A stretch of 64,000 nucleotides of DNA from Enterobacter chuandaensis. GTDB taxonomy: Bacteria > Pseudomonadota > Gammaproteobacteria > Enterobacterales > Enterobacteriaceae. Both the position numbers and the translations under genes were made by a program. Below, piece after piece: positions 23,057 to 33,203 of the stretch (the first letter of the stretch is position 1; every line of letters begins with the position of its first letter). A model generated the notes under the pieces. It was not told the origin of the DNA and did no database searches. It was given only the letters and a program-made list of their open reading frames with translations. The stretch covers positions 124,001 through 188,000 of the forward strand of contig NZ_QZCS01000007.1 in the NCBI RefSeq assembly GCF_003594915.1, given 5' to 3'.

Positions 23057-24411
23057 TATCCGCGCTCCACAACAGGTTTAAGTTCGACGCGCTTGATATC
23101 GCCCACCAGCACCAGGTAGCTCAGCACCGCCACCAGCGCATGTACCCCGACATAAATCAGCGCACCGTTAAAGGAGCCGGTGGTGCCGACGATGTAGCCG
23201 ATAGCGATAGGCGTAACAATTCCTGAAACGTTGCCGAACATATTGAACAGACCGCCACTCAGGCCGCTGATCTCTTTTGGTGCCGTGTCCGCCATTACCG
23301 CCCAGCCCAGCGCGCCAATGCCTTTGCCAAAGAAGGCCATCGCCATAAAGCCGATAATCATCCACTCGGCGCTGACGTAGTTACAGAACACCATGGTCAT
23401 GGAGAGCAGCATGCCGAGCACAATCGGCGTTTTACGCGCGATATTCAGCGAACCCGTACGGCGCATCAGCCAGTCGGAAATGACCCCGCCAAGCACGCCG
23501 CCGATGAAGCCGCAGATTGCCGGGACCGATGCGACAAACCCCGCTTTCAGGATCGACATGCCGCGCGCCTGCACCAGGTACACCGGGAACCACGTGATAA
23601 AGAAGTAGGTTAAGGCGTTGATACAGTACTGGCCGAGATAGATACCGATCATCATGCGTGAGCCAACGAGCTGTTTGATCTGAGCCCATTTCTGGCTGAA
23701 CGGAACTTTTGCTTTCTCGGACTTCTGATCCATATTGATCAGCGCCCCGCCCTCGGCAATGTACTCAAGCTCTTTTTTGTTCACGCCGGGGTGTTGGTTT
23801 GGTTCGTGGATCACTTTCAGCCAGATAAAGCTGATGACGATCCCAAGCCCGCCCATGAAGAAGAAGACGTGCGACCAGCCCACCTCATGCGTCAGCCAGC
23901 CCATGATTGGCGCGAAGATGACCGTTGCAAAGTACTGTGCAGAGTTAAAAATCGCCACCGCCGTTCCCCTCTCCTGCGCCGGGAACCAGGCCGCGACAAT
24001 GCGGCTGTTACCCGGGAAGGAAGGTGCTTCCGCCAGGCCCACCAGGAAGCGCAGCGTAAAGAGCGCCACGATGATGCCAAAACCGTTGAAGATATCGACG
24101 AAGCCCTGCAAAAGGGTAAAAGCAGACCAGATAAAAATGGACCAGAAATAGACGCGTTTAGAGCCAAAGCGGTCCAGCAGCCAGCCGCCAGGAATTTGCC
24201 CGATGACGTAGGCCCATGAGAATGCAGAGAAAACGTAACCCATGCCCACCGGATCAAGGCCGATATCTTTTGCCATTTCTGAACCGGCAATCGACAGCGT
24301 GGCGCGGTCACCATAGTTAAAGGATGTGACGATAAACAGCATCACCACTATCCAGTAGCGGGCATTGGTGCGCTTCTCAGCGCTGCTCGCTGCGTGGCTT
24401 AATGTACTCAT
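23056..24411 (-). CDS. gudP: D-glucarate/D-galactarate MFS transporter
   Basis: The 451-residue protein is a 12-helix major facilitator of the anion:cation symporter (phthalate permease) group and closely matches E. coli GudP (450). The signature loop between helices 2 and 3 reads [12 protein letters not shown]. It imports glucarate across the inner membrane. It is the first gene of the gud operon, and the stop overlaps the gudX start by one base. In E. coli the gud genes are activated by CdaR, which is not encoded here. Confidence 0.97.
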   Translation of the reverse strand: MSTLSHAASSAEKRTNARYWIVVMLFIVTSFNYGDRATLSIAGSEMAKDIGLDPVGMGYVFSAFSWAYVIGQIPGGWLLDRFGSKRVYFWSIFIWSAFTLLQGFVDIFNGFGIIVALFTLRFLVGLAEAPSFPGNSRIVAAWFPAQERGTAVAIFNSAQYFATVIFAPIMGWLTHEVGWSHVFFFMGGLGIVISFIWLKVIHEPNQHPGVNKKELEYIAEGGALINMDQKSEKAKVPFSQKWAQIKQLVGSRMMIGIYLGQYCINALTYFFITWFPVYLVQARGMSILKAGFVASVPAICGFIGGVLGGVISDWLMRRTGSLNIARKTPIVLGMLLSMTMVFCNYVSAEWMIIGFMAMAFFGKGIGALGWAVMADTAPKEISGLSGGLFNMFGNVSGIVTPIAIGYIVGTTGSFNGALIYVGVHALVAVLSYLVLVGDIKRVELKPVVERG

Positions 24412-24704
24412 TGTTGCACTCCTGAAACATAGCTTTCGCCTGGTTCATTCTGTACAGCACCGGTAGGGTAATCAGAATGAGATTAGTTTTGTCGTTTTGG
24501 TACGGCCTGAAGCCGTTTTATAGTGACCGGAAAAGTATATGAAGGAGTGACGCGTTCTCTCACCGTGCAAAAACACAACATTGAAGGGGGTGGGGAACGT
24601 GGTTTGGGGCATAAGCCCAAAGTATTGGAAGATACTTCACGGAATTGAGGATTGGATGCGGCTTTGTTGCCGGGCGGCGGCTACGCCTTACCCGGCCTAC
24701 GAAA
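24412..24704 (-). promoter_or_regulatory. gud operon promoter region with a small inverted repeat and a REP element
   Basis: The 293-bp gap must contain the gud promoter. An 8-bp perfect inverted repeat, TCATTCTG (24445-24452) and CAGAATGA (24473-24480), stands 34 bp upstream of the gudP start and could be an operator. CdaR is the expected regulator from E. coli, but I do not know its site well enough to claim a match. The far end holds a REP element (24669-24700) beyond yqcA. Confidence 0.35.
24669..24700. repeat. Single REP element downstream of yqcA
   Basis: GCCGGGCGGCGGCTACGCC followed by TTACCCGGCCTAC forms the REP palindrome. It lies 4 bp past the yqcA stop and probably stabilises or ends the truC-yqcA transcript. 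Confidence 0.8.
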
Positions 24705-25154
24705 CTATTTAAGAAGCGTTGCCCAGTGTTCAACCCACGGGTTCGACTCGCTCTCGGGTTCAGGATGCTCACCCGCATCAATCAGCAGCATCTCGCCGAC
24801 GCGCTGGGCGCTCTGTTCCTGCAACAGCGCATCAAACTGCTTACCGCCGCCGCAGAAGTTGGCATAAGAGCTATCGCCCAGGGCAATGATGCCGTAGTGA
24901 ACGTCTGGCTGGTAGCCAAGCTGGTCTTTAATGCCCAGGAACAGCGGCATGATGCTGTCCGGGAGATCGCCCTGCCCGGTGGTGGAGGTCACCACCAGAA
25001 TGTATTTATCTTTATACTTTTCCCAGTCCGCCAGCTCCGGGTCTTCATAAACCGTGGCTTTATGACCCTGGCTTGCCAAAATCGCCTCAGCCTCTTCCGC
25101 TACCAGCAGCGAATTGCCGTACATCGTGCCGACAAAAATGCCTACTTCAGCCAT
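24705..25154 (-). CDS. yqcA: Flavodoxin YqcA
   Basis: The 149-residue short-chain flavodoxin has the FMN phosphate-binding loop [13 protein letters not shown] at its N terminus and the isoalloxazine-contact loops STTGQGDLP and [14 protein letters not shown]. It closely follows E. coli YqcA (149). Its electron partner is not established. It lies 24 bp downstream of truC in the same orientation, likely one transcript yqcC-truC-yqcA. Confidence 0.95.
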   Translation of the reverse strand: MAEVGIFVGTMYGNSLLVAEEAEAILASQGHKATVYEDPELADWEKYKDKYILVVTSTTGQGDLPDSIMPLFLGIKDQLGYQPDVHYGIIALGDSSYANFCGGGKQFDALLQEQSAQRVGEMLLIDAGEHPEPESESNPWVEHWATLLK

Positions 25155-25178
25155 GATATTTTCCCATAATGAATGCGC

Positions 25179-25955
25179 TTACTGTTCATCCTGAACGTTG
25201 CCTGTTACAAACTCAACCCTTTCATTTTCGGGGAGTTGTCCCAGCCAGCCAAACTGTGACAGCGCCTGCATCCAGACGTCGTCCAGCCCCGCACGGATAG
25301 TCAGAAATTCACCGGTAAAAGGATGATTCAGACTAAGTTCGCTGGCGTGCAGCATCAGCCGGTTACAGCCGAAGTGCTCTGCCGCGCTGCGGTTCTGGCG
25401 CAGATCGCCGTGCTTGCTGTCGCCAATAATCGGGTGGCGCAGGTGTGCAAGGTGGCGGCGCAGCTGGTGTTTACGCCCGGTTTTAGGCAAAAGCTCAACA
25501 AGGCTATAGCGCGTGGTGGGAAATTTGCTGGTTGCCACCGGCATTTCCGTGGTCGCCATACCGCGATAATCCGTCACCGCGGGCTGCGGGCCTTTATCAT
25601 CGCGGGCAAATTTGTCGGCAATTTTGTCCAGCTCTTCCACCAGCGGATAGTCCAGTGTGGCGGATTCGGTCAGCCAGCCACGGACGATCGCGTGGTAGCG
25701 CTTCTGGATTTGATGCTGCTCGAATTGCTGCGCCAGCAAGCGGCCAGCTTCGCTGGAAAGCCCCATCAGCAGCACGCCGGAAGTCGGTCTGTCGAGGCGG
25801 TGCGCGGTAAACACATGCTGACCAATCTGGTCGCGCACGGTTTGCATCACCACCACTTTCTCATCACGATCCAGCCAACTGCGGTGCACCAGCCAGCCAG
25901 ACGGTTTATTCACCGCCACCAGCCACTCGTCCTGATAGAGGATCTCAAGCGTCAT
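25179..25955 (-). CDS. truC: tRNA pseudouridine(65) synthase
   Basis: The 258-residue RluA-family synthase makes pseudouridine at position 65 of tRNA-Ile1 and tRNA-Asp in E. coli. The catalytic motif HRLDRPTSGVLLMG with its Asp is present near residue 55. Its ATG overlaps the yqcC stop by four bases (ATGA), showing tight coupling. Confidence 0.97.
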   Translation of the reverse strand: MTLEILYQDEWLVAVNKPSGWLVHRSWLDRDEKVVVMQTVRDQIGQHVFTAHRLDRPTSGVLLMGLSSEAGRLLAQQFEQHQIQKRYHAIVRGWLTESATLDYPLVEELDKIADKFARDDKGPQPAVTDYRGMATTEMPVATSKFPTTRYSLVELLPKTGRKHQLRRHLAHLRHPIIGDSKHGDLRQNRSAAEHFGCNRLMLHASELSLNHPFTGEFLTIRAGLDDVWMQALSQFGWLGQLPENERVEFVTGNVQDEQ

Positions 25956-26281
25956 GCATCTTCACCAGCAAACAGCGCGTCCAGTTTTTCCAGCTCAACC
26001 AACATCACATCGCGCGCAGGGTGCGTCGCCTCAAGCGCCATTTCATAATAGGGAGAGACAGCAAACGCCTGCGGCAGCGGGTGCCCCCCTTCCAGCAGGG
26101 CGTGCATGCGCGGAATTAATACCCACTGGAGCCACTCGAACGGTGCCAGCGTGTCCAGACAGAATGGCTGGGTACTGGCGAACGCTTCCGGCTTCGGCGC
26201 GGTCTCCTGCCACAGCTGATGCTGGCGCAAAAGGGCTTCGATGGCGTGCAACTGAGCACGAACGCTATCGTGTTGCGTCAT
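25952..26281 (-). CDS. yqcC: YqcC family protein (DUF446)
   Basis: The 109-residue cytoplasmic protein starts MTQHDSVRAQLHAIEALL and has the conserved PFEWLQWVLIPRMHALLEGG core. It equals E. coli YqcC in length. I rejected a longer in-frame start at 26353 because the 24 extra residues run into the csrB terminator. It is translationally coupled to truC. No function is established. Confidence 0.93.
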   Translation of the reverse strand: MTQHDSVRAQLHAIEALLRQHQLWQETAPKPEAFASTQPFCLDTLAPFEWLQWVLIPRMHALLEGGHPLPQAFAVSPYYEMALEATHPARDVMLVELEKLDALFAGEDA

Positions 26282-26339
26282 AGTAACTCCAACTGAAAAA
26301 GTGAACGGCGCGCAGCATAGCATTGCGGAAGGCAGAAAT

Positions 26340-26701
26340 AAAAAAGGGAGCACTGTAAAAACAGTGCTCCCGGTTCGTTTCGCAGCATTCCAGCTACAAT
26401 TCGTGCTCCCTGCTCATCCGTGACAACTTTTCCTGATGCCCGAAGGCCTGGTCATCCGTCTACCTTTTGCATCCTGCACACATCTTCCTGACGTGTTTGT
26501 TTCATCCTGAAACGTCCTGGCCTTCCTGACCCACCGACCATCCTGACCGGCTCTCGTTCTCCTTCCTGGAGGTGTCCCTTACGCATCCTGCGTTATCCTT
26601 TTGCTTCATCCTGAAGCCTTCCTGCAGCGCCATCCTGACGTGTCCTGAGTAAGAAACGCCATCATCCTGATGTTCGTTTCTCGTGTCGGCCTCCTGTCGA
26701 C
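26340..26701 (-). ncRNA. csrB: CsrB small RNA (CsrA-sequestering)
   Basis: The minus strand from GTCGACAGG (5' end about 26701) to a strong terminator carries about 23 GGA triplets, many inside CAGGATG or CAGGAAG repeats in short hairpin loops. This is the signature of CsrB, which binds and titrates the RNA-binding regulator CsrA. The length (about 362 nt) and the 3' region (ACCGGGAGCACTG hairpin, 26343-26371, then T6) match E. coli CsrB. Position between yqcC and syd is also conserved. It is the end point of the BarA-UvrY relay. Confidence 0.96.
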
Positions 26702-26874
26702 GGAGATAGAATCCGCTATTCCGCTTCGTCTTACAACCCACCCTGCGAGCACTGTAAGCCGTAAGAAATCCCCCAATAAAAGGCGATGAACAACTAATTC
26801 ATTGAAAAACAGAGTGATATTAATCTCAATTAAATGAGGCAATACTGAATGTTCCAGCGATCTCTCACAAACTG

Positions 26875-26892
26875 TGTAAGAGATCTCTCACA
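26875..26892. promoter_or_regulatory. Putative UvrY binding site upstream of csrB
   Basis: The minus strand reads TGTGAGAGATCTCTTACA, an 18-bp palindrome identical, as far as I recall, to the UvrY site described upstream of E. coli csrB. It lies about 174-191 bp before the csrB 5' end. A further partial half-site (GATCTCTCACA) is present at 26860-26869. The rest of 26702-26911 is non-coding and must hold the csrB promoter. Confidence 0.8.
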
Positions 26893-26911
26893 CGCGCCAT
26901 AGCATCATGGA

Positions 26912-27457
26912 TTACAGAAGTGGCTCAAGTCGGGTAAGGAAATCCGCAAGGGAGGGGGCGAGAATCTCGCGATTGCGGGTGCCGAGAGTCTCTTTAATCA
27001 CTTCTCCGGACAGGTTGCAGACGGATATCACATCCAGTTCGCTGTCCAGCGTGGCGATAAAGAGCGTCGGAGAAAGCTTAAGGCGCTTTTGCGTGACCAG
27101 ATGACCAATGAGGTTTTCCTGAACTCGCTGCAGATCGTCTTCACTCCAGGTCTGCAACAGCGTCAGCGTCATATCAGCAAAGCGCGCAGGCATATCCCCT
27201 GCCAGCTGCGTGGTATAAAACGCATGAACCGCTGGTTGTACCACAATGTCCATTGCCCGTTCAACCGCATTTACATTCTGCTCGCCGCCGAAAGGTTTTG
27301 GCTGCCAGATAACGTAATCGTCAACTGAAGAAATAATGCATGGCGATGGGACGCCGTATAAATCAGCGCGTTGCGGCCATGTCCCGTGCTTTTCATGCCA
27401 TGCGTCGCAATAACGGGTGGTGAAGGAAGTAAGGGCATTTGCGGTTTCGATGTCCAC
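26912..27457 (-). CDS. syd: SecY-interacting protein Syd
   Basis: The 181-residue protein is a homologue of E. coli Syd (181), a peripheral membrane protein that binds SecY and can test or unfold faulty SecYEG complexes. The [10 protein letters not shown] and [15 protein letters not shown] segments are conserved. It has no signal peptide. It is divergent from queF with a 69-bp gap, and transcribed toward csrB. Confidence 0.96.
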   Translation of the reverse strand: MDIETANALTSFTTRYCDAWHEKHGTWPQRADLYGVPSPCIISSVDDYVIWQPKPFGGEQNVNAVERAMDIVVQPAVHAFYTTQLAGDMPARFADMTLTLLQTWSEDDLQRVQENLIGHLVTQKRLKLSPTLFIATLDSELDVISVCNLSGEVIKETLGTRNREILAPSLADFLTRLEPLL

Positions 27458-27526
27458 CGATTTCTCTCTTCTTGTAAGACAGGATAAACTCAGCCCATAA
27501 GTGTACCTGTAAAGTGGCTATGAAAC

Positions 27527-28369
27527 ATGTCTTACGAAAATCATCAGGCGTTAACCGGCTTAACGCTGGGTAAATCGACCGATTACCGCGACACCTACGA
27601 TGCAAGCCTGCTGCAGGGTGTGCCGCGCAGCCTGAATCGCGATCCGCTGGGCCTGCACGCGGGCGCGCTGCCGTTCGTGGGCGGCGATATCTGGACGCTG
27701 TATGAACTCTCGTGGCTCAACGCGCGCGGCCTGCCGCAGGTAGCGGTCGGCCACGTTGAGCTGGATTACGCCAGCCAGAATCTGGTGGAATCCAAAAGCT
27801 TCAAGCTTTATCTCAACAGCTTTAACCAGACCAAATTCAACAGCTGGGACGATGTTCAGCAGACGCTGGAGCGCGATTTAACCGCCTGTGCACAAGGCAA
27901 GGTGAGCGTTTCGCTGTATCGCCTGCACGAGCTGGAGGGGCAGCCGATTGCCCACTTCCACGGGACCTGCATCGACGATCAGGACATCGAGGTGGAGAAT
28001 TATGAATTCAGCGCCGATTACCTCGAAAACGCGGCGAGCGGAAAGGTCGTCGAAGAGACGCTGGTCAGCCATCTGCTGAAGTCCAACTGCCTGATCACCC
28101 ACCAGCCGGACTGGGGTTCGGTGCAAATCCAGTATCGCGGCCCGAAAATCGATCGGGAAAAGCTGCTGCGCTATCTGGTGTCGTTCCGCCATCACAATGA
28201 ATTCCACGAGCAGTGCGTGGAGCGCATTTTTAACGATATTCAGCGTTTCTGCCAGCCAGAGACGCTGAGCGTTTACGCGCGCTATACCCGCCGCGGCGGG
28301 CTGGACATTAACCCGTGGCGCACCAACACCGATTTTGTGCCAGCAACCGGACGGCTGGTGCGTCAATAA
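27527..28369 (+). CDS. queF: NADPH-dependent 7-cyano-7-deazaguanine (preQ0) reductase
   Basis: The 280-residue bimodular QueF reduces the nitrile of preQ0 to the amine of preQ1 for queuosine tRNA modification. The N-terminal module has the QueF motif [15 protein letters not shown], and the C-terminal module has the catalytic Cys in [13 protein letters not shown]. Length and sequence follow E. coli QueF (282), with a two-residue gap. Together with queD and queE at the start of the window this supplies three steps of the pathway. Confidence 0.97.
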   Translation: MSYENHQALTGLTLGKSTDYRDTYDASLLQGVPRSLNRDPLGLHAGALPFVGGDIWTLYELSWLNARGLPQVAVGHVELDYASQNLVESKSFKLYLNSFNQTKFNSWDDVQQTLERDLTACAQGKVSVSLYRLHELEGQPIAHFHGTCIDDQDIEVENYEFSADYLENAASGKVVEETLVSHLLKSNCLITHQPDWGSVQIQYRGPKIDREKLLRYLVSFRHHNEFHEQCVERIFNDIQRFCQPETLSVYARYTRRGGLDINPWRTNTDFVPATGRLVRQ

Positions 28370-28484
28370 TATAAATATTTTCACAATATGCGCGGTATCT
28401 TCCGCGCTTTAGGTTGTGAAACGTCACACGCCAGGGCTATTGTAATCAAAGGGAATGACGATAATCGTCCCATAAGGAGCTCAC

Positions 28485-29849
28485 TTGATTACACATATTA
28501 GCCCGCTTGGCTCAATGGATATGTTGTCGCAGCTGGAAGTGGACATGCTTAAACGCACGGCCAGCAGCGATCTTTATCAATTGTTTCGTAACTGTTCACT
28601 TGCCGTCCTGAACTCCGGAAGCCTGACCGATAACAGTAAAGAACTGCTGTCCCGCTTCGAAAGCTTCGATATCAACGTGCTGCGCCGCGAGCGTGGCGTG
28701 AAACTGGAAGTGATCAACCCGCCGGAAGAGGCCTTTGTCGACGGGCGCATTATTCGCTCCCTGCAGGCCAACCTGTTTGCCGTCCTGCGCGACATCCTGT
28801 TTGTTAACGGGCAGATCCACAATGCAGGCCGCTTCCAGCATCTCGATCTTGAAAGCTCCGTTCATATCACCAACCTGGTGTTCTCCATTTTGCGTAACGC
28901 CCGCGCTCTGCACGTTGGCGAGGCACCAAACATGGTCGTCTGCTGGGGCGGCCACTCGATTAACGAAACCGAATATCTCTATGCCCGTCGGGTCGGAACG
29001 CAGCTTGGCCTGCGCGAGCTGAATATCTGTACCGGCTGTGGTCCGGGTGCAATGGAAGCACCAATGAAAGGTGCGGCAGTCGGTCACGCGCAGCAGCGTT
29101 GCAAAGAGGGACGGTTTATCGGCATGACCGAGCCGTCCATCATCGCCGCTGAGCCACCTAACCCGCTGGTTAACGAGCTGATTATCATGCCGGATATCGA
29201 AAAACGTCTTGAAGCGTTTGTCCGTATCGCTCATGGCATCATCATCTTCCCGGGCGGCGTGGGAACGGCGGAAGAGCTGCTCTATCTGCTGGGTATTCTG
29301 ATGAACCCGGCCAACAAAGATCAGGTTCTGCCGCTGATCCTTACCGGGCCGAAAGAGAGCGCCGACTATTTCCGCGTGCTGGACGAGTTTATCGTGCATA
29401 CGCTGGGGGAGAACGCGCGTCGCCATTACCGCATTATCATTGACGACGCGGCGGAAGTGGCGCGTCAGATGAAAAAAGCGATGCCGCTGGTGAAAGAGAA
29501 CCGTCGTGATACCGGCGATGCTTACAGCTTCAACTGGTCAATCCGTATTGCGCCTGACCTGCAGATCCCGTTCGAGCCTACCCATGAAAATATGGCGAAC
29601 CTCAAGCTTTACCCGGACCAGCCGGTGGAAGTGCTGGCCGCCGACCTGCGCCGCGCCTTCTCAGGAATTGTGGCGGGGAACGTGAAGGAGATGGGCATCC
29701 GCGCAATCGAACAGTATGGTCCGTACAAGATCCACGGCGACCCGGAGATGATGCGCCGCATGGACGACATGCTGCAGGGCTTTGTGGCACAACACCGCAT
29801 GAAGCTTCCAGGTTCAGCCTACATTCCGTGCTACGAAATCTGTACGTAA
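28485..29849 (+). CDS. ppnN: Pyrimidine/purine nucleotide 5'-monophosphate nucleosidase
   Basis: The 454-residue protein (formerly YgdH) cleaves nucleoside 5'-monophosphates to base and ribose 5-phosphate, and its E. coli form is activated by ppGpp. The LOG-like core has [14 protein letters not shown] and [11 protein letters not shown], with extra N- and C-terminal domains. The start is a TTG at 28485 behind AAGGAG; the encoded [14 protein letters not shown] matches E. coli from residue 1. The nearest in-frame ATG (28515) would drop ten conserved residues. Confidence 0.96.
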   Translation: MITHISPLGSMDMLSQLEVDMLKRTASSDLYQLFRNCSLAVLNSGSLTDNSKELLSRFESFDINVLRRERGVKLEVINPPEEAFVDGRIIRSLQANLFAVLRDILFVNGQIHNAGRFQHLDLESSVHITNLVFSILRNARALHVGEAPNMVVCWGGHSINETEYLYARRVGTQLGLRELNICTGCGPGAMEAPMKGAAVGHAQQRCKEGRFIGMTEPSIIAAEPPNPLVNELIIMPDIEKRLEAFVRIAHGIIIFPGGVGTAEELLYLLGILMNPANKDQVLPLILTGPKESADYFRVLDEFIVHTLGENARRHYRIIIDDAAEVARQMKKAMPLVKENRRDTGDAYSFNWSIRIAPDLQIPFEPTHENMANLKLYPDQPVEVLAADLRRAFSGIVAGNVKEMGIRAIEQYGPYKIHGDPEMMRRMDDMLQGFVAQHRMKLPGSAYIPCYEICT

Positions 29850-29869
29850 CGCTCCGCTTCTTCCCTTCT

Positions 29870-29908
29870 AAGCCGGGCCGCGCTGTTGTGCGTCCCGGCT
29901 TTTTTTTA
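29870..29908 (+). terminator. ppnN terminator
   Basis: AAGCCGGG and CCCGGCTT form a G+C-rich stem around the CGCGCTGTTGTGCGT loop region and a run of eight T follows. It is 20 bp past the stop codon. Confidence 0.9.
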
Positions 29909-30362
29909 CGGAATCAATTCATAGATATTGCTTATGTCTTTTGCAATCTCGCCCTTAACGCAAACGATTACTTCGATTTTACAACCGTAAATTATCAGCC
30001 TTAATCTAAATTACCCGCCAGAAAATCCTAAAAAGCCATTTCTTTACAGCGAAAGACACCTATCTCACGGGCCGCTCTTTTAGCTCACATGTCGTTGGTG
30101 GTAGCCTTCGCGCCCGTAAATTCTCTTTGATGTTTTTTTAACAGATAAATGGTCTAAAGATGCCCACATCATAAGTGGATTATTGCATTTGGGATCACGA
30201 TCACTGATAGATTCATAACTAGAATGTATCTTTCCGCCCGCCAATAGTTACGGGCGAAAATTATTAAAAAACCGTCACTGAACGAATTTCATATTACCGT
30301 CAGGCGCTTTTTCATCGGATTTGACTAGAAACCTGACAATTTGCTTCCTCCAGGAGATACAG
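29909..30362 (+). promoter_or_regulatory. Long sdaC upstream region
   Basis: About 450 bp without a gene. A CRP-like site TGGGA-N6-TCACT (30190-30205) is followed by a possible -10 box TATCTT (30227-30232), placing the site centre near -41.5 of a start at about 30239. That is the layout of a class II CRP promoter and fits control of amino acid catabolism. A PurR-like sequence ACGCAAACGATTACTT lies at 29958-29973, far from the gene. A strong AGGAG precedes the sdaC ATG. Confidence 0.45.
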
Positions 30363-31658
30363 ATGGAAACCACTCAAACCAGCACCGTTGCTTCGATTGA
30401 ATCCCGAAGTGGTTGGCGCAAAACGGATACCATGTGGATGCTTGGCCTTTACGGCACGGCAATCGGCGCTGGTGTACTGTTCCTTCCTATCAACGCAGGC
30501 GTCGGCGGTCTGATTCCGTTGATCATCATGGCCATCATCGCCTTCCCGATGACCTTCTTCGCACACCGCGGTCTGACCCGCTTCGTGCTTTCCGGTAAAA
30601 ACCCGGGCGAAGACATCACCGAAGTGGTTGAAGAACATTTCGGCGTTGGCGCAGGTAAACTGATTACCCTGCTCTACTTCTTTGCGATTTACCCAATCCT
30701 GCTGGTTTACAGCGTGGCGATCACCAACACCGTTGAAAGCTTCATGACGCACCAGCTGCACATGACGCCGCCACCGCGTGCCATTCTGTCTCTGATCCTG
30801 ATCGTGGGCATGATGACCATCGTGCGCTTCGGCGAGCAGATGATTGTTAAAGCCATGAGCGTGCTGGTCTTCCCGTTTGTGGCTGCGCTGATGCTGCTGG
30901 CCTGCTACCTGATCCCACAGTGGAACGGCGCAGCGCTGGAAACCCTGTCCCTGAGCAGCGCGTCTGCGACCGGTAACGGTCTGCTGATGACCCTGTGGCT
31001 GGCAATCCCGGTAATGGTCTTCTCCTTCAACCACTCCCCAATCATCTCCTCTTTCGCCGTGGCGAAACGCGAAGAGTATGGTAATGGTGCAGAGAAGAAG
31101 TGCTCCAGCATCCTGGCCCGCGCTCACGTGATGATGGTGCTGACCGTTATGTTCTTCGTCTTCAGCTGCGTACTGAGCCTCTCCCCGGCGGACCTGGCGG
31201 CAGCGAAAGAGCAGAACATCTCGATTCTGTCTTACCTAGCGAACCACTTTAACGCACCGCTGATTGCGTGGATGGCACCGATCATCGCGATGATCGCCAT
31301 CACCAAATCCTTCCTCGGCCACTACCTGGGCGCGCGTGAAGGCTTCAACGGCATGGTGATTAAATCTCTGCGCGGTAAAGGCAAGAGCATTGAAATCAAC
31401 AAGCTGAACAAAATCACTGCGCTGTTCATGCTGCTCACCACCTGGGCGGTAGCGACCCTGAACCCAAGCATCCTGGGTATGATTGAAACCCTGGGCGGCC
31501 CGGTCATCGCGATGATTCTGTTCCTGATGCCGATGTATGCGATTCAGAAAGTGCCTGCAATGCGCAAGTACAGCGGTCATGTCAGCAACGTGTTTGTAGT
31601 TATCATGGGTCTTATCGCAATCTCTGCGATCTTCTACTCCCTGTACACCATGTTCTGA
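30363..31658 (+). CDS. sdaC: Serine/proton symporter
   Basis: The 431-residue inner-membrane transporter of the hydroxy/aromatic amino acid permease group imports serine. About eleven hydrophobic helices are visible, starting with [18 protein letters not shown], and [11 protein letters not shown] is conserved. The start METTQTST behind CAGGAG matches E. coli SdaC (429); the upstream in-frame extension is ignored. It is followed after 65 bp by sdaB, and the two form the sdaCB operon for serine uptake and breakdown. Confidence 0.97.
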   Translation: METTQTSTVASIESRSGWRKTDTMWMLGLYGTAIGAGVLFLPINAGVGGLIPLIIMAIIAFPMTFFAHRGLTRFVLSGKNPGEDITEVVEEHFGVGAGKLITLLYFFAIYPILLVYSVAITNTVESFMTHQLHMTPPPRAILSLILIVGMMTIVRFGEQMIVKAMSVLVFPFVAALMLLACYLIPQWNGAALETLSLSSASATGNGLLMTLWLAIPVMVFSFNHSPIISSFAVAKREEYGNGAEKKCSSILARAHVMMVLTVMFFVFSCVLSLSPADLAAAKEQNISILSYLANHFNAPLIAWMAPIIAMIAITKSFLGHYLGAREGFNGMVIKSLRGKGKSIEINKLNKITALFMLLTTWAVATLNPSILGMIETLGGPVIAMILFLMPMYAIQKVPAMRKYSGHVSNVFVVIMGLIAISAIFYSLYTMF

Positions 31659-31723
31659 CGATCACCCGCGCCGTCTTCGGGCGGCGCACTCCTCCCTCTC
31701 TGACTGAAAGCAATGGACGCATC

Positions 31724-33091
31724 ATGATTAGCGTATTCGATATTTTCAAAATCGGTATTGGTCCTTCCAGCTCTCACACCGTCGGACCAATGAAAGCCGG
31801 TAAGCAGTTCACGGATGACTTGATTGCACGCGGCATTTTGCACGACATCACCCGCGTGGTTGTCGATGTATACGGTTCCCTTTCCCTGACCGGGAAAGGC
31901 CACCATACCGATATCGCCATTATCATGGGCCTGGCGGGAAATCTGCCGGATACCGTTGATATTGATGCGATCCCTGGTTTCATCCAGGACGTGAACACCC
32001 ACGGTCGTTTGCTGCTGGCGAACGGTGAGCATGAGGTTGAATTCCCGGTTGACCACTGCATGAATTTCCATGCGGACAACCTGTCGCTGCACGAAAACGG
32101 CATGCGCATTACCGCGCTGGCCGGCGACAAAGCGGTATACAGCCAGACGTATTATTCTATCGGTGGCGGTTTTATCGTCGACGAAGACCACTTTGGTCAA
32201 ACCAGCACCTCTTCTGTTGAGGTGCCGTATCCGTACAAAACGGCGGCGGACCTCCAGCGTCACTGTCAGGAGACGGGGCTTTCCCTCTCCGGCCTGATGA
32301 TGAAAAACGAGCTGGCCCTTCACAGCAAAGAGGAGCTGGAACAGCACTTTGCTAGCGTCTGGGAAGTGATGCGCGGCGGGATTGAACGCGGGATCACTAC
32401 CGAAGGCGTTCTGCCGGGCAAGCTGCGCGTACCGCGTCGTGCGGCAGCGCTGCGCCGTATGCTGGTAAGCACCGACAAAACGACAACGGACCCGATGGCC
32501 GTCGTAGACTGGATCAACATGTTCGCACTGGCGGTGAACGAAGAGAACGCCGCAGGGGGCCGCGTGGTCACTGCGCCAACCAACGGTGCCTGCGGTATCG
32601 TTCCGGCCGTGCTGGCTTACTACGACAAGTTTATTCGTGAAGTGAACGCTAACTCTCTGGCACGCTACCTGCTGGTCGCCAGCGCGATTGGTTCGCTGTA
32701 TAAGATGAACGCCTCCATTTCCGGTGCGGAAGTGGGCTGCCAGGGTGAAGTCGGCGTGGCGTGCTCCATGGCGGCGGCGGGCCTGGCAGAGCTGTTGGGC
32801 GCAAGCCCGGCGCAGGTCTGCATTGCTGCGGAAATCGGCATGGAACATAACCTGGGGCTGACCTGTGACCCGGTTGCCGGACAGGTACAGGTGCCGTGCA
32901 TTGAGCGTAACGCCATTGCCTCTGTGAAGGCGGTGAACGCGGCGCGTATGGCACTGCGCCGCACCAGCGAACCGCGCGTCTGCCTCGACAAGGTTATCGA
33001 AACCATGTACGAAACCGGTAAAGATATGAACGCCAAGTACCGCGAAACCTCTCGCGGCGGCCTGGCGATGAAGATCGTCACCTGCGATTAA
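31724..33091 (+). CDS. sdaB: L-serine dehydratase 2
   Basis: The 455-residue 4Fe-4S enzyme deaminates L-serine to pyruvate and ammonia. The N-terminal beta domain begins with [22 protein letters not shown]. The C-terminal alpha domain contains the cluster region with [20 protein letters not shown] and [14 protein letters not shown]. In this neighbourhood (downstream of sdaC) the orthologue is sdaB and not sdaA. A terminator follows the stop. Confidence 0.97.
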   Translation: MISVFDIFKIGIGPSSSHTVGPMKAGKQFTDDLIARGILHDITRVVVDVYGSLSLTGKGHHTDIAIIMGLAGNLPDTVDIDAIPGFIQDVNTHGRLLLANGEHEVEFPVDHCMNFHADNLSLHENGMRITALAGDKAVYSQTYYSIGGGFIVDEDHFGQTSTSSVEVPYPYKTAADLQRHCQETGLSLSGLMMKNELALHSKEELEQHFASVWEVMRGGIERGITTEGVLPGKLRVPRRAAALRRMLVSTDKTTTDPMAVVDWINMFALAVNEENAAGGRVVTAPTNGACGIVPAVLAYYDKFIREVNANSLARYLLVASAIGSLYKMNASISGAEVGCQGEVGVACSMAAAGLAELLGASPAQVCIAAEIGMEHNLGLTCDPVAGQVQVPCIERNAIASVKAVNAARMALRRTSEPRVCLDKVIETMYETGKDMNAKYRETSRGGLAMKIVTCD

Positions 33092-33098
33092 GCCCCTC

Positions 33099-33131
33099 AG
33101 GAAGCCTCGTTTTGCGAGGCTTCTTCCTGTT
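33099..33131 (+). terminator. sdaCB terminator
   Basis: AGGAAGCCTCG and CGAGGCTTCTTCCT form a near-perfect stem around a TTTTG loop, followed by GTTTTCCC, right after the sdaB stop. Confidence 0.85.
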
Positions 33132-33203
33132 TTCCCTCTCACTATTCGTTTCATCCTGCCGACAGTGATACCCTTTACCCATTAGATTTAAGGGAGAATA
33201 TCT

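Noticed and set aside
26502..26842. Small open frames in the csrB region
   Set aside because: They overlap the structured CsrB RNA and its promoter and have no homologue I recognise.
31634..33154. Long open frame (506 codons) on the minus strand over sdaB
   Set aside because: It is a shadow of the sdaB codon pattern; no family resemblance, and low-complexity residues typical of antisense frames.
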